Below, piece after piece: positions 23,015 to 31,794 of a stretch of DNA of 64,000 nucleotides. The stretch is from positions 1,566,755-1,630,754 of the forward strand of contig NZ_AP024563.1 in the NCBI RefSeq assembly GCF_018409545.1, written 5' to 3'. The position numbers were made by a program, and so were the translations under genes. The stretch is from Allochromatium tepidum. Its GTDB lineage: Bacteria; Pseudomonadota; Gammaproteobacteria; Chromatiales; Chromatiaceae. The notes beneath the pieces are model-generated. The model saw only the letters and a program-made list of their open reading frames with translations. It did not search any database and was not told the DNA's origin. The stretch's first letter is position 1, and every line of letters starts with the position of its first letter.

Positions 23015-23222
23015 CATTGTTTTTATGAAATTATTTTCAGCCATCTGAGTTTGTGCCAGGTACGCTGGTCGTCTGCGCTGACTTGGAGGCCGCGCTTAGG
23101 TGGTCAGAGATTGACCGGGCAAGAGAAAACAAAAACTTGGCCTGAGAGTTCTCGCACCGCAGTGCTGAGCTTCGTAACTAATCAGGTATCACTTTTGGTT
23201 GAACCGCGGATTGCGACGGACG

Positions 23223-23252
23223 TTGAGAAGAACCGCGTTTTCGCGCTATAGT
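23223..23252 (+). promoter_or_regulatory. Sigma-70 type promoter of tRNA-Thr
   Basis: TTGAGA at 23223-23228 and TATAGT at 23247-23252 are separated by 18 bp. The tRNA begins 22 bp after the -10 box. The outer mobile element ends 29 bp upstream of the -35 box, just sparing the promoter. Confidence 0.7.
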
Positions 23253-23274
23253 TACGCGCTGGAAATGCACGTTT

Positions 23275-23350
23275 GCTGGCGTAGCTCAGTTGGTAGAGCA
23301 GCTGATTTGTAATCAGCAGGTCGGGGGTTCGAATCCGTCCGCCAGCTCCA
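23275..23350 (+). tRNA. tRNA-Thr (anticodon TGT)
   Basis: A 76-nt cloverleaf. The acceptor arms GCTGGCG and CGCCAGC pair, the D-arm contains AGCTCAGTTGGTAGAGC, the anticodon stem is GCTGA/TCAGC with loop TTTGTAA (anticodon TGT, reading ACA), the T-arm contains GGTTCGAATCC, and the discriminator is followed by a genome-encoded CCA at 23348-23350. Confidence 0.97.
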
Positions 23351-23357
23351 GTTTTTC

Positions 23358-23389
23358 AAGGGGTTACAGGCTTTGGCTTGTAACCCCTT
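23358..23389. terminator. Bidirectional terminator-like hairpin after tRNA-Thr
   Basis: A 14-bp stem (23358-23371 with 23376-23389; AAGGGGTTACAGGC / GCTTGTAACCCCTT, one G-T pair) with a TTTG loop. T-runs are at 23352-23356 on the left and a short one on the right. It lies 7 bp after the tRNA. Confidence 0.65.
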
Positions 23390-23518
23390 TCAGTTTCAGG
23401 GCGATTCGTCCCCGTTCGGTCCCCGTTTGGCGGGGGCTACCCTTGATTCAGGGACGTCTAAGTTTTCGTCACACTACCGAAAATCACTGTCCGATCCATC
23501 GAGCACCATGCGCGGTAG

Positions 23519-23696
23519 CCACCCACCACCGTGCTGCTGTCGTCGCATTCGCCCGTGGTCGTGGCGCAAACACCGATCGAGCAGATCCTGGCCGCCCGAT
23601 TGGACGCGACTGCCTGGACCTGAGCATCCGCGACTCGCCGACTGGAAGGGGCAGCTCGACCTCGGTCGTCTGTTCGCGGCTGGGGTGCCGGGATGA
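23519..23696 (+). pseudogene. C-terminal remnant of an AAA-type ATPase gene
   Basis: The frame reading TVLLSSHSPVVVAQTPIEQI resembles the end of OLD/RecF-like AAA ATPases, where a (T/S)(T/S)HSP motif follows the last strand. After a frameshift near 23615 a plausible continuation RLADWKGQLDLGRLFAAGV runs to a TGA at 23694-23696. That stop overlaps the ATG of the next fragment (ATGA), suggesting an original two-gene operon. Only ~60 codons of the ATPase remain. Confidence 0.45.
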
Positions 23697-23923
23697 GGGA
23701 TCTGCTGTTTCTCGTCGCCGACACCAACATGGAATACGCCCTGCGTGGGTTCTTCGAGCGTGAGCGGCCCCATCTTTCCATTGGCTGTGGTCCGATCGTA
23801 TTCGATGATGCAATGACGGATCACTGGCGCGCCGGCTGTCGAAGACCAGAGCAGGCTAGAGGAGATCGGCATGGTGGGCGTGATCGTCGATGCCAAGCAC
23901 GAGCGGGCGCGCGGCTGGTATGA
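23693..23923 (+). pseudogene. N-terminal remnant of a protein coupled to the ATPase
   Basis: The first ~48 codons (MRDLLFLVADTNMEYALRGF...) look like genuine coding sequence with a beta-strand start and an acidic LVADTNME motif. The remaining codons are the wrong frame of a different gene (the GNAT remnant), so the original protein is cut at about 23836. ATPase plus small partner pairs with this coupling are often phage-defence modules, but the partner family is not recognised with certainty. Confidence 0.35.
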
Positions 23924-24008
23924 GCGCTACGAATTCGAGCGCTTCCCGGATGCACCGCTGACATTGTGGCTGCCGACCTGGGTGATCACGCGACTGTGCG
24001 GTGCCTAG
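23853..24008 (+). pseudogene. C-terminal remnant of a GNAT acetyltransferase
   Basis: This frame encodes ...EEIGMVGVIVDAKHERARGW then YERYEFERFPDAPLTLWLP to a stop at 24008. The VDAK-x-RA-x-x-(W/F)Y-x-x-(Y/F)-x-F pattern is the acetyl-CoA-binding end of TacT-like GNAT toxins. The front two thirds are missing, replaced by unrelated sequence. It could be what is left of a toxin-antitoxin operon. Confidence 0.5.
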
Positions 24009-24036
24009 CCGGGGCAGGGTGGTGAGGCGTCGCGGC

Positions 24037-25398
24037 TCAGCGCCGCGAGAGCAGGATCAGATCGTCGCCGCGCTGGATACGCAGGCTATAGAGCCCCTTG
24101 GAGGCACGCAGGATCTTGGCGATGTCGCGCGGATCACCGATACGCTGGCCATTGACCTGGACCAGACGATCCCCCTCGCGCAACCCGGCGAGCCAGGCCG
24201 GACTCTCCGGATCGACGGTTCCCACGGGGATGGCCGGGATGCCCGAGTTCGTGTCCAGTTCGCCGAACAGCGCGCCGGACAGCATGGGCGACAGACGCTC
24301 ACCCGGAATGTAATGGCGGTAGGGGTCGGCGACGCGCCCGCTCAGGCGAAGCGGCTTGCCGTCGCGCAGGACGTCGAGCTTGACCGACTCTCCGACCCGC
24401 ATCACTCCGAACTGATTGCGCAGATCCGACGAACCGCGCACAGGCCTGTCGTTGAGCCTGAGGATGACATCGCCCGCGCGCAGACCGGCTTCGTCGGCTG
24501 CCGAGCCGCGCTCCACCGTGGTGATCAGCGCACCTTCGAGACTGCTCAGGCCCAGTGCCCCGGCCAGCTCGTCGGTCAGATCCTGCACTGAGACCCCGAA
24601 CAGACCACGCCGCACCGCGCCGAACTCGACGAGTTGTTCCAGGATGGCGCGCGCCATGTTGGTCGGGATCGCGAAGCCGATGCCGATGTTGCCGCCGCCG
24701 GGGGCGAGGATCGCGGTGTTCATGCCGACCATCTCACCGTTCAGGTTCACCAGCGGGCCGCCCGAGTTGCCGGGGTTGATCGAGGCATCGGTCTGGATGA
24801 AGTTCTCATAACCCTCGATGCCCAGACCCGTGCGCCCCAGACCGCTGACGATGCCCGAGGTCACGGTCTGGCGCAGTCCGAACGGATTGCCGATGGCGAC
24901 CACGAAGTCCCCGACACGCAGTTGGTCGGAGTCGGCGAAGGGCAGGGCGCTCAGATCCTGGTTCGGGATGCGCAGCACGGCGACATCGGTCTCGGGATCG
25001 CTGCCGATCAGGGTCGCCTCCAGGGTGCGCCCGTCGTGTAGCGTCACCCGGATCGCGTCGGCCTTGGCGATGACGTGATGATTGGAGAGCACCAGGCCGC
25101 GCTTGGCGTCGACGATGATGCCCGAACCCAGACTGCTGTTCTCGCGTTGCCGGCGTTGGCTGGGGATGTCGAAGAAATGGCGGAAGAAGGGATCGCGCAG
25201 CAACGGATGCTCGGCCGTCTCGATGCGGGTGACGGTCGAGATGTTGACCACGGCGGGCAACACGCGCTCCAGCATGGGCGCGAGCGTGGGCAGCGGCCGC
25301 CCGTCGACGCTTGGCGGCAGCGCCGCCCATGACGTGGCCGTCAAGCACAGGAGCAGAGGCCACAACCACCAACGGTACCGGATACGCGGGGAAGACAT
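24037..25398 (-). CDS. Periplasmic HtrA/DegQ-type serine protease with two PDZ domains
   Basis: A protein of 453 residues with an N-terminal signal (WWLWPLLLCLTATSWA). The chymotrypsin-like protease domain has catalytic His108 (SNHHVI), Asp138 (DPETDVAVL) and Ser212 (NPGNSGGPL). Two PDZ domains follow (about 255-345 and 365-450). It is the size of DegQ/DegP, and the expected role is degradation of misfolded periplasmic proteins. The ATG at 25398 was chosen over an upstream in-frame opening because the signal peptide begins shortly after it. The neighbours are mobile debris on one side and mobA on the other; there is no sigma-E anti-sigma gene beside it. Confidence 0.93.
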   Translation of the reverse strand: MSSPRIRYRWWLWPLLLCLTATSWAALPPSVDGRPLPTLAPMLERVLPAVVNISTVTRIETAEHPLLRDPFFRHFFDIPSQRRQRENSSLGSGIIVDAKRGLVLSNHHVIAKADAIRVTLHDGRTLEATLIGSDPETDVAVLRIPNQDLSALPFADSDQLRVGDFVVAIGNPFGLRQTVTSGIVSGLGRTGLGIEGYENFIQTDASINPGNSGGPLVNLNGEMVGMNTAILAPGGGNIGIGFAIPTNMARAILEQLVEFGAVRRGLFGVSVQDLTDELAGALGLSSLEGALITTVERGSAADEAGLRAGDVILRLNDRPVRGSSDLRNQFGVMRVGESVKLDVLRDGKPLRLSGRVADPYRHYIPGERLSPMLSGALFGELDTNSGIPAIPVGTVDPESPAWLAGLREGDRLVQVNGQRIGDPRDIAKILRASKGLYSLRIQRGDDLILLSRR

Positions 25399-25510
25399 GG
25401 AGTGCAACAGGATAGCTAGAGATTTGCGGTTCGATCGCTGAAGACTAGCGAGCCGGATCGACCAACGCAAGACCTGACCGGGCCTCTGAAAATTACCGAT
25501 TCGTCATCCG

Positions 25511-25547
25511 CCCCTCTGCCCTTGCGGGAGAGGATTGGGCAGAGGGG
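25511..25547. terminator. 11-bp inverted repeat downstream of mobA
   Basis: CCCCTCTGCCC (25511-25521) and GGGCAGAGGGG (25537-25547) are perfectly complementary around a 15-base loop and lie 3 bp from the mobA stop codon. It may be the mobA transcription end or a copy of a dispersed repeat. No T-run adjoins it. Confidence 0.45.
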
Positions 25548-25549
25548 AT

Positions 25550-26182
25550 TCAGGCTAGCGGCTCGTCCGCATCCGCACCGGCCCGAGCAACCCGCTCGGC
25601 GAACCGCTGGAGTTCCTCGGGTGTGTTGAGATTACCGAACGCCTCGGGCCGGTCGCTGAAATCGGCCAGGGCGAGCCGATGGCCTCGCAGCCAGTCCTCG
25701 GCCCGACGTCCGCCCTGAGCCAGAAAGCGTTCGAGGTCGTCGGCGAGCTTGAGCGGCAGCAGCGCATGGACCGACTGCAGGCGCCGCCCGTCCGTGGCCA
25801 CGGCCAGTTCGGCTTCCTGCTCGACCAGGGTCGCGCTGAGCCGCGCGGCGAGATCCAAGGGCGGCCGTGGCCCGTCACAAGGCAGGGTGAGGATCCAGTC
25901 GGTGCGGGCGGCGCGCATCCCGGCCAGGAATCCGGCCAACGGTCCCTGATGATCCGGGAGCGAGTCGGCGACGACCGGATAGCCGAATTCGGCATAGCGC
26001 TCCAGATGCCGATTGGCATTGATCAGCACCGAGCCGACCTGAGGCGCGAGGGCGTCGAGCGTCCAGGCGATCAGCGGCCGCCCGTCGACCATCAGCAGCC
26101 CCTTGTCCACGCCGCCCAGGCGTCGCGCCCGTCCGCCGGCCAGAACGACGCCGGTCAGGGTTTCACGTACAGGTGCAGTCAT
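25550..26182 (-). CDS. mobA: Molybdenum cofactor guanylyltransferase MobA
   Basis: A protein of 210 residues. The nucleotide-binding signature GVVLAGGRARRLGGVDKGLL is followed by the guanine/ribose-binding NANR and DHQGPLAGFLAGMR blocks, and by LPCDGPRPP for metal coordination. The enzyme adds GMP to molybdopterin, forming the guanine dinucleotide cofactor of DMSO-reductase-type enzymes. Its length is normal for the family (E. coli 194). It is divergent from the DUF255 gene; no other moa/mob genes are in the window. Confidence 0.92.
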   Translation of the reverse strand: MTAPVRETLTGVVLAGGRARRLGGVDKGLLMVDGRPLIAWTLDALAPQVGSVLINANRHLERYAEFGYPVVADSLPDHQGPLAGFLAGMRAARTDWILTLPCDGPRPPLDLAARLSATLVEQEAELAVATDGRRLQSVHALLPLKLADDLERFLAQGGRRAEDWLRGHRLALADFSDRPEAFGNLNTPEELQRFAERVARAGADADEPLA

Positions 26183-26406
26183 CTACAGTCGCTCCAGGAT
26201 AGTGGGGACGATTCGCTCTCCGTCGGGAGAAGCGATGGATGGCATCGATGATCGCACGCGCTTCACCGAAACGGCGACTGTGAATCGACCTCGGCCATAC
26301 CTCGATATGGAGGGTCGCGCGATGATCCGGACCTGGAAAACCACCAGACCGGACCCACCATCACAGGCTGTGCGAGACCCGCCCATCAGCCGGAGAGTGA
26401 GCCGTC
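26183..26406. promoter_or_regulatory. Divergent intergenic region mobA / DUF255 gene
   Basis: This 224-bp region must contain both promoters. GGAGAG at about 26392-26397 is the ribosome-binding site for the rightward gene. No operator or RNA element is evident. Confidence 0.35.
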
Positions 26407-28473
26407 ATGTCGTCATCGATCCACGCCCGCGACACCCAGCGTGCCAACCGACTGGCGTCCGCCACCAGTCCCTATCTCCGGCAGCACGCCCACAATCCGG
26501 TCGACTGGTGGCCCTGGTGCCCGGAGGCGCTGGCGCCGGCGGGCGAACTGGACCGGCCGATCCTGCTCTCGATCGGCTATTCGGCCTGTCACTGGTGCCA
26601 TGTGATGGCGCACGAGTCCTTCGAGGATCAAGCGACCGCCGAGCTGATGAACCGGCTGTTCGTCAACATCAAGGTCGATCGCGAGGAGCGGCCGGATCTC
26701 GACAAGGTCTATCAGACCGCGCATCAGCTTCTGAGCCGGCGTGGCGGCGGCTGGCCGCTGACGGTCTTTCTCACCCCGGACGATCACACGCCCTTCTTCA
26801 CCGGTACCTATTTTCCACGCGAGCCGCGTCATGGTCTGCCGTCGTTCGCGCAACTGCTGGTCGGGGTCGAGCGCGCCTGGCGCGAACAGGGTGCGGCGAT
26901 CCGCGAGCAGAACCGGAGTCTGCTGGAGGCGCTGGCCGGCCTCGAACCCCAAGGCGGGGCGGAGCTGCCCGAGGCCGATCTGCTGGAGGCGGCCTTCCAT
27001 CAGTTGGCGCTGAGTTTCGACACCGAGCACGGCGGATTCGGACGCGCGCCCAAGTTTCCGCACGCGACCGATCTCGAACTGCTGCTCAGGCGTCAGGCAC
27101 GGCTCGCGGCGAACGGCGGCGATCCCGATCCGCGTCCGCTCCACATGGTCGGCTTCACGCTGGAACGCATGATCCGGGGCGGTCTGACCGATCAGCTCGG
27201 CGGCGGCTTCTGTCGCTACTCGGTCGACGACGAATGGATGATCCCGCACTTCGAGAAGATGCTCTATGACAACGGGCCGCTGCTGGCGCTCTGTTGTGAT
27301 GTCCATGCCGCCACGGCTGAGTCCGTCTTTCGCGATGCCGCCCTGGCCACAGCCGACTGGGTCATACGCGAGATGCAGTCGCCCGAAGGCGGCTATTACT
27401 CGACCCTGGACGCCGACAGCGAGGGCCATGAGGGCGCCTTCTATGTCTGGGATCGGGATGAGGTGCGCGCGCGGTTGAGTGCCGCCGAGTATCCGCTGTT
27501 CGCGGCGGTCTATGGCCTGGATCGTCCGCCCAACTTCGAGGGCCGCCGGCATCTGCACGGCTATCGCACGCCGGCGCAGGCCGCCGAGTCGCTGGGCCTG
27601 GATCTGCCGCAAGCCGAGGCGCTGCTTGCCGGCGCCCGCGCCACCCTTTTCAGCGCCCGTGAGCATCGGGTCCATCCCGGACGCGACGAGAAGATCCTGA
27701 CGTCCTGGAATGCGCTCATGATCAAGGGTATGGCGCGTGCGGCGCGCGTGCTGGAGCGGCCCGACTATCTGGAATCGGCCGAACAGGCACTCGCCTTCAT
27801 CCGTGCGACGCTGTGGCGCGATGGCCGACTGCTGGCGACCTACAAGGACGGCGTGGCCCATCTCAACGCCTATCTGGACGACTATGCCGACCTGATCGAT
27901 GCGCTGCTGGAGTTGCTCCAGGTGCGCTGGTCGAGTGAGGATCTCACCTTCGCCGTCGAGCTGGCCGAGGTGCTGCTCGACGAGTTCCACGACGCCGAGC
28001 AGGGCGGCTTCTGGTTCACTGGGCGTTCGCATGAGTCGCTGATCCATCGCACCAAGCCGCTCGGCGACGATTCGATGCCGGCCGGCAACGGCGTGGCGGC
28101 GCTCGCCCTGCAACGGCTCGGGCATCTGATCGGCGAGGTGCGCTATCTGGAGGCGGCTGAAGGGACACTGCGGCTCGCCGCCGAGTCCATGCGCCGGATG
28201 CCGCACGCCCATGCCGGCCTGCTCATGGCGCTCGACGACTGGCTCGAACCGCCCGAAATGCTCGTCATCCGCGCCGCAGACGATCGGCTGGAGACCTGGC
28301 AGCGGTTGGCTCAGCAGGGTTATCGGCCGCATCGGCTCGTCTTCGCCATCCCGTCCGAACTCACCGAACTACCCGGTACCCTGGCCGCGATGCGTAGCGG
28401 CGAGCGGCCGCTGATCTATCGCTGTCGCGGCACCCATTGCAAGCCGCCGGTCACGTCGCCGGCGGAACTGTAA
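26407..28473 (+). CDS. DUF255 / YyaL-type thioredoxin-fold protein (SPATA20 family)
   Basis: A protein of 688 residues. The N-terminal thioredoxin-like DUF255 domain contains [15 protein letters not shown] and the redox-like motif [16 protein letters not shown], then [11 protein letters not shown]. The larger C-terminal part is an (alpha/alpha)6 barrel similar to N-acylglucosamine 2-epimerases ([16 protein letters not shown]). The family is widespread and highly conserved, but its reaction is unsettled. Length and motif order are normal. No signal peptide is seen, so it is cytoplasmic. Confidence 0.92.
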   Translation: MSSSIHARDTQRANRLASATSPYLRQHAHNPVDWWPWCPEALAPAGELDRPILLSIGYSACHWCHVMAHESFEDQATAELMNRLFVNIKVDREERPDLDKVYQTAHQLLSRRGGGWPLTVFLTPDDHTPFFTGTYFPREPRHGLPSFAQLLVGVERAWREQGAAIREQNRSLLEALAGLEPQGGAELPEADLLEAAFHQLALSFDTEHGGFGRAPKFPHATDLELLLRRQARLAANGGDPDPRPLHMVGFTLERMIRGGLTDQLGGGFCRYSVDDEWMIPHFEKMLYDNGPLLALCCDVHAATAESVFRDAALATADWVIREMQSPEGGYYSTLDADSEGHEGAFYVWDRDEVRARLSAAEYPLFAAVYGLDRPPNFEGRRHLHGYRTPAQAAESLGLDLPQAEALLAGARATLFSAREHRVHPGRDEKILTSWNALMIKGMARAARVLERPDYLESAEQALAFIRATLWRDGRLLATYKDGVAHLNAYLDDYADLIDALLELLQVRWSSEDLTFAVELAEVLLDEFHDAEQGGFWFTGRSHESLIHRTKPLGDDSMPAGNGVAALALQRLGHLIGEVRYLEAAEGTLRLAAESMRRMPHAHAGLLMALDDWLEPPEMLVIRAADDRLETWQRLAQQGYRPHRLVFAIPSELTELPGTLAAMRSGERPLIYRCRGTHCKPPVTSPAEL

Positions 28474-28481
28474 GTAACCGC

Positions 28482-28560
28482 TCAATGACAATCATCGATA
28501 TCAAGTACACGCCCGACGATGATCCGGTCATCGGGATCAAAAGTCATACTAGCCCGATAG
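28482..28560 (-). pseudogene. Fragment of a hicB-like antitoxin gene
   Basis: Read on the minus strand, this stretch encodes RGYRASMTFDPDDRIIVGRV then LDIDDCH and a stop. It matches the start of HicB-domain proteins (compare YRGYAARIEYDADDRIFVGR in the intact hicB at 19461). Only the first ~25 residues of the domain remain and no hicA is adjacent. It lies between the DUF255 gene and the ybbP stop. Confidence 0.5.
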
Positions 28561-28597
28561 CCACGATCCGACAGCCGGACTGCGCCAAGCCGCGGGA

Positions 28598-31090
28598 TCA
28601 GGTATTCCCGCCCCTCAATGCCCGCAACGGCGGATGGATCAGCAGCGGATAGGTCGCCAGCGTCCCCGCCAGCCCGATCGCCAGACCCGAGCCCAGGACA
28701 CCGACGGCCCAGAGTCCGGGATTGAACCCGAACTCCAGATCGAAGATCTGCTCGGCCAGCAACCAGCCGGTCGCCTCGGCGAAGACCGACGCCAGCAGTC
28801 CGGCCAGCAACCCCGCCGCCGTGAACTCGACCGCGAGACTGGTCAGGAGCGTGCGTCGCCCGGCGCCCAGGGTGCGCAGGACGCCATGCTCGGCACGACG
28901 CTGTTCCAGACTCGCCTGGATACCCGCGTACATGACCAGTAGTCCCGCCCCCAGCGTGAAGAGAAAGACGTACTCGACCGCCAGCACGCCCCGGTCGATG
29001 ACCTGACGCACCTGCCCCAGGATGGCCTCGACATCGAGCGTGGTGACGCTCGGAAAGCGCCGCGCCAGTTCCGCGATCACCGCCTCGCGCTCGGCCGGCA
29101 GATGGAAGCTGGTGATGAAGGTCGCCGCTTCGTTCCGGAGCAGGGCGGGGGAGGCGACGACGAAGAAGTTGACGTTGAAGCTGTCCCAGCGCACCTCGCG
29201 CAGACTGGTGACGGGACCGCTGACTTCGTGCCCCGAGACCCGGAAGGTCAGGGTATCGCCCAGCGCGATCCCGAGCGTCTCGGCGATACCGCGCTCGACC
29301 GAGAACTGAGGTGCGGCCTCGGCGCCCTCACTCCACCAGCGCCCGGCGACGATCCGGTTGTCCGGCTGCGGCTCGGTGGCGTAGCTGAGATTGAACTCGC
29401 GGCTCGCCAGCCGTTCGGCGCGCGGGTTGTCGTAGTCGGACGGTTCGACCGCGCGCTCGCCGATCCGGGTCAGCCGACCGCTGATCATGGGATGGATCTC
29501 AGGTATCGTGATGCCCGAATCGTTCAGGAAGTCCCGTAGCGGCTCGACCTCGTGCGGCTGGATGTTGATGAGGAAGTAGTTGGGCGCGCCCTCGGGCACG
29601 GTCTCGCGCCAGGATTCGAGCAGATCCACCCGCACCACGGCGAGCAGCAGCAGCGCCAGGATTCCGATGCCGAACCCGGCGATCTGGAGCACGGCCGCGC
29701 CCGGACGCCGGGTCAGGGCCGCCAGCCCGAGCCGCCGGACCCCGCGCGCGCGTCCGGCGAGCCGCCCGGCCAGACGCACCAGCAGCAACACGGTTCCGAC
29801 CAGGGCCGGCAGGGTCGCCAGCACACCGCCCAGGAGCTTCAGCCCGAGTTCGAGATCATTGGCCTGCCACAGGATCAGCAGCGCCAGCGCCAGTCCGGCC
29901 GCACCCAGAGCGAGCGCCGCCGAGACGCGCGGCGTGCCCAGATCGCGCCGGATCGCGCGCAACGGCGGTACCCGCGCCAGCTGGATCAGCGGCGGCACGG
30001 CAAAGCCGAGCAGCGTGATCAGCCCGGTCGCCAGCCCGACCAGGATGGGCGCGGGCGAGGCCGGCGGCAGATCCGTCCCGAGCCAGTCGGCCAGCGCCGC
30101 CAGCAGTCCGGCCTGTCCCAGCCAGCCGAGCAGACAGCCGACCAGACTGGCCGCCAGCCCGAACAGCACCAGCCGCCCGATCAGCACCCGCATCAGCAGC
30201 CGGCGCGGTGCACCCAGACAGCGCATCACGGCCACGGCATCGGTCTGGCGCTCGACCAGACGCTGACTGGCGAGCGCGATCGCCGCACCCGCCACCAGCA
30301 GCGTGACCAGGGTCGCCAGATGCAGGAAACGCGAGGCACGCTCCACCGCCGAGCCGAATTCGGGCCGCGCCTCCAGCGCATCGGTCAGGGTGACATTGGC
30401 CGCGAGCCGACTGCCGGCCCAGTCGCGATAGGCATCGACCGCCGTCGCCGCACCCGCGATCAGCAGCCGGTGGGTGACACGGCTCGCCGGCCCGATCAGT
30501 CCGGTCGCGTCCAGGTCGGTGCGGTTCATCAGCACGCGCGGGGCGATGTTGAAGAAACTGCGCCCCTGATCCGGCTCGTCGGTCAGGATGGCGCCGAGGC
30601 GCAGACGCGCCTCGCCCACGCCCAGACTGTCGCCGATCCGGAGGTCCAGGAGCCGCAGGAGCCTGGATTCGACCCAGACCTCACCGGCGGGCGGACCCGA
30701 GTCGACGGGGCGATCAGGGGCGTCCAGGGCTTCGCCGATACGCAACCGGCCGCGCAACGGATAGTCCGGGTCGACCGCCTTCATCAACACCAGTTGCGGT
30801 CGCTCGCCCATGACGACGCTACGGAATTCCAGCGTGCGCGCGGTCCTGAGTCCACGCGCCTCGGCCTCCGCGCTGAAACGAACGTCGAGCGGCTGGGAGG
30901 ATTCGAGCGCCAGATCGGCGGCGATCAGCTCGCTGCCCTGGCGTTCCAGGGTCGCCTCGACCCGGTCGGTGAAGAAACCGACGGCCGTGATGGCCGCGAC
31001 CGTCAGCACCAGCGCCGCCGACAGCAGATAGAGTTCGCCGCTGCGCCAGTCCTGGCGCAACAGCCGCCATGTCGGACGCCAGGCGTTCAT
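28598..31090 (-). CDS. ybbP: YbbP-type ABC transporter permease (FtsX family)
   Basis: A protein of 830 residues. One N-terminal membrane span with a large periplasmic MacB-like domain is followed by paired sets of three to four spans (around residues 255-340, 360-480 and 710-830) typical of the FtsX/MacB fold. The start WRPTWRLLRQDWRSGELYLL matches YbbP. It forms a complex with the ATPase encoded immediately upstream (ATGA overlap at 31087-31090). In many proteobacteria ybbA-ybbP sit divergent from tesA, as here. The substrate is unknown; lipoprotein or lipid handling has been proposed. Confidence 0.9.
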   Translation of the reverse strand: MNAWRPTWRLLRQDWRSGELYLLSAALVLTVAAITAVGFFTDRVEATLERQGSELIAADLALESSQPLDVRFSAEAEARGLRTARTLEFRSVVMGERPQLVLMKAVDPDYPLRGRLRIGEALDAPDRPVDSGPPAGEVWVESRLLRLLDLRIGDSLGVGEARLRLGAILTDEPDQGRSFFNIAPRVLMNRTDLDATGLIGPASRVTHRLLIAGAATAVDAYRDWAGSRLAANVTLTDALEARPEFGSAVERASRFLHLATLVTLLVAGAAIALASQRLVERQTDAVAVMRCLGAPRRLLMRVLIGRLVLFGLAASLVGCLLGWLGQAGLLAALADWLGTDLPPASPAPILVGLATGLITLLGFAVPPLIQLARVPPLRAIRRDLGTPRVSAALALGAAGLALALLILWQANDLELGLKLLGGVLATLPALVGTVLLLVRLAGRLAGRARGVRRLGLAALTRRPGAAVLQIAGFGIGILALLLLAVVRVDLLESWRETVPEGAPNYFLINIQPHEVEPLRDFLNDSGITIPEIHPMISGRLTRIGERAVEPSDYDNPRAERLASREFNLSYATEPQPDNRIVAGRWWSEGAEAAPQFSVERGIAETLGIALGDTLTFRVSGHEVSGPVTSLREVRWDSFNVNFFVVASPALLRNEAATFITSFHLPAEREAVIAELARRFPSVTTLDVEAILGQVRQVIDRGVLAVEYVFLFTLGAGLLVMYAGIQASLEQRRAEHGVLRTLGAGRRTLLTSLAVEFTAAGLLAGLLASVFAEATGWLLAEQIFDLEFGFNPGLWAVGVLGSGLAIGLAGTLATYPLLIHPPLRALRGGNT

Positions 31091-31794
31091 GCCAGCGGCT
31101 CCAGCCGTCCCTCGTGCATCCGCAGCCGTCGGTCGCAGCGCTCGGCCAGATGCGGGTCATGGGTGACGAGGACCAGGGCCGTGCCCGAGCCGGAATCCCG
31201 GCGGGTCTCCCGACGCAGTTCGAGCAACAGGTCGATGATGTGCTCGCCCGTGGTCTGATCCAGATTGCCGGTCGGTTCATCGGCGAAGAGCACGGCGGGG
31301 CGGGGCGCATAGGCGCGCGCAATGGCCACCCGCTGCTGCTCGCCGCCCGAGAGCTGACGCGGATAGTGTTTGGCGCGCGCGCTCAGACCCACACGATCGA
31401 GCGCCTCGTCGGCGCGGCGCGCGGCGTCCGGGGTGTCGGTCAATTCCAGCGGCAGCAGCACGTTCTCGCGCGCGGTGAGTGTGGGCAGGAGCTGGAAGTT
31501 CTGGAACACGAACCCGACCCGGCCGGCACGCAGCTCGGCGCGTCCGTCCTCGTCGAGCCGGTCGACCCGGCGCCCGCACAGCCAGACCTCACCGTCGGTC
31601 GGATCGTCGAGTCCGGCCAGGAGTCCGAGCAGGGTCGACTTACCCGAGCCGGAGGCCCCGAGGATGGCGACCGCCTCGCCGGCATGGATCTCCAGATCCA
31701 GCCCGGCAAGGATGGTCAAGCCGCCCGCCGGACCGGTAACATGCTTCCCCAATCCAATGGCTCGCGAGACGGCCGAGGCCGCTTGATCCGACAT
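31087..31794 (-). CDS. ybbA: YbbA-type ABC transporter ATP-binding protein
   Basis: A protein of 235 residues of the LolD/MacB ATPase class. It has Walker A GASGSGKSTLL, Q-loop QNFQLLPTLTA, signature LSGGEQQRVAIARA and Walker B VLFADEPTGNLD. It overlaps the permease gene by 4 bases. Its ATG (31794-31792) overlaps the ATG of the divergent tesA on the opposite strand, so the promoter of each gene must lie inside the other's coding region. Confidence 0.93.
   Translation of the reverse strand: MSDQAASAVSRAIGLGKHVTGPAGGLTILAGLDLEIHAGEAVAILGASGSGKSTLLGLLAGLDDPTDGEVWLCGRRVDRLDEDGRAELRAGRVGFVFQNFQLLPTLTARENVLLPLELTDTPDAARRADEALDRVGLSARAKHYPRQLSGGEQQRVAIARAYAPRPAVLFADEPTGNLDQTTGEHIIDLLLELRRETRRDSGSGTALVLVTHDPHLAERCDRRLRMHEGRLEPLA

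Larger units (their letters stand above)
21928..23186. mobile_element. Outer non-autonomous IS1595-type element (MITE-like), split by a second insertion
   Basis: The perfect 25-bp terminal inverted repeats are at 21928-21952 and 23162-23186; they start CCTGATTAGTTACGAA. Both ends are flanked by TATCACTT. If the inner insertion (21980-23014) and one copy of its duplicated target are removed, only about 216 bp remain, without room for a transposase. It is therefore a short non-autonomous element mobilised in trans. Its right part (23023-23161) contains a short open stretch reading VPGTLVVCADLEAALRW... that I do not recognise; it may be residual cargo. Confidence 0.8.

Noticed and set aside
26413..28332. 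Open frame of 639 codons opposite the DUF255 gene
   Set aside because: Its composition is that of an antisense shadow (rich in Arg, Gln, His) and the sense gene has clear motifs.
29552..31258. Open frame of 568 codons opposite ybbP
   Set aside because: Low-complexity Gln/Arg/Pro-rich antisense translation of a membrane protein gene.
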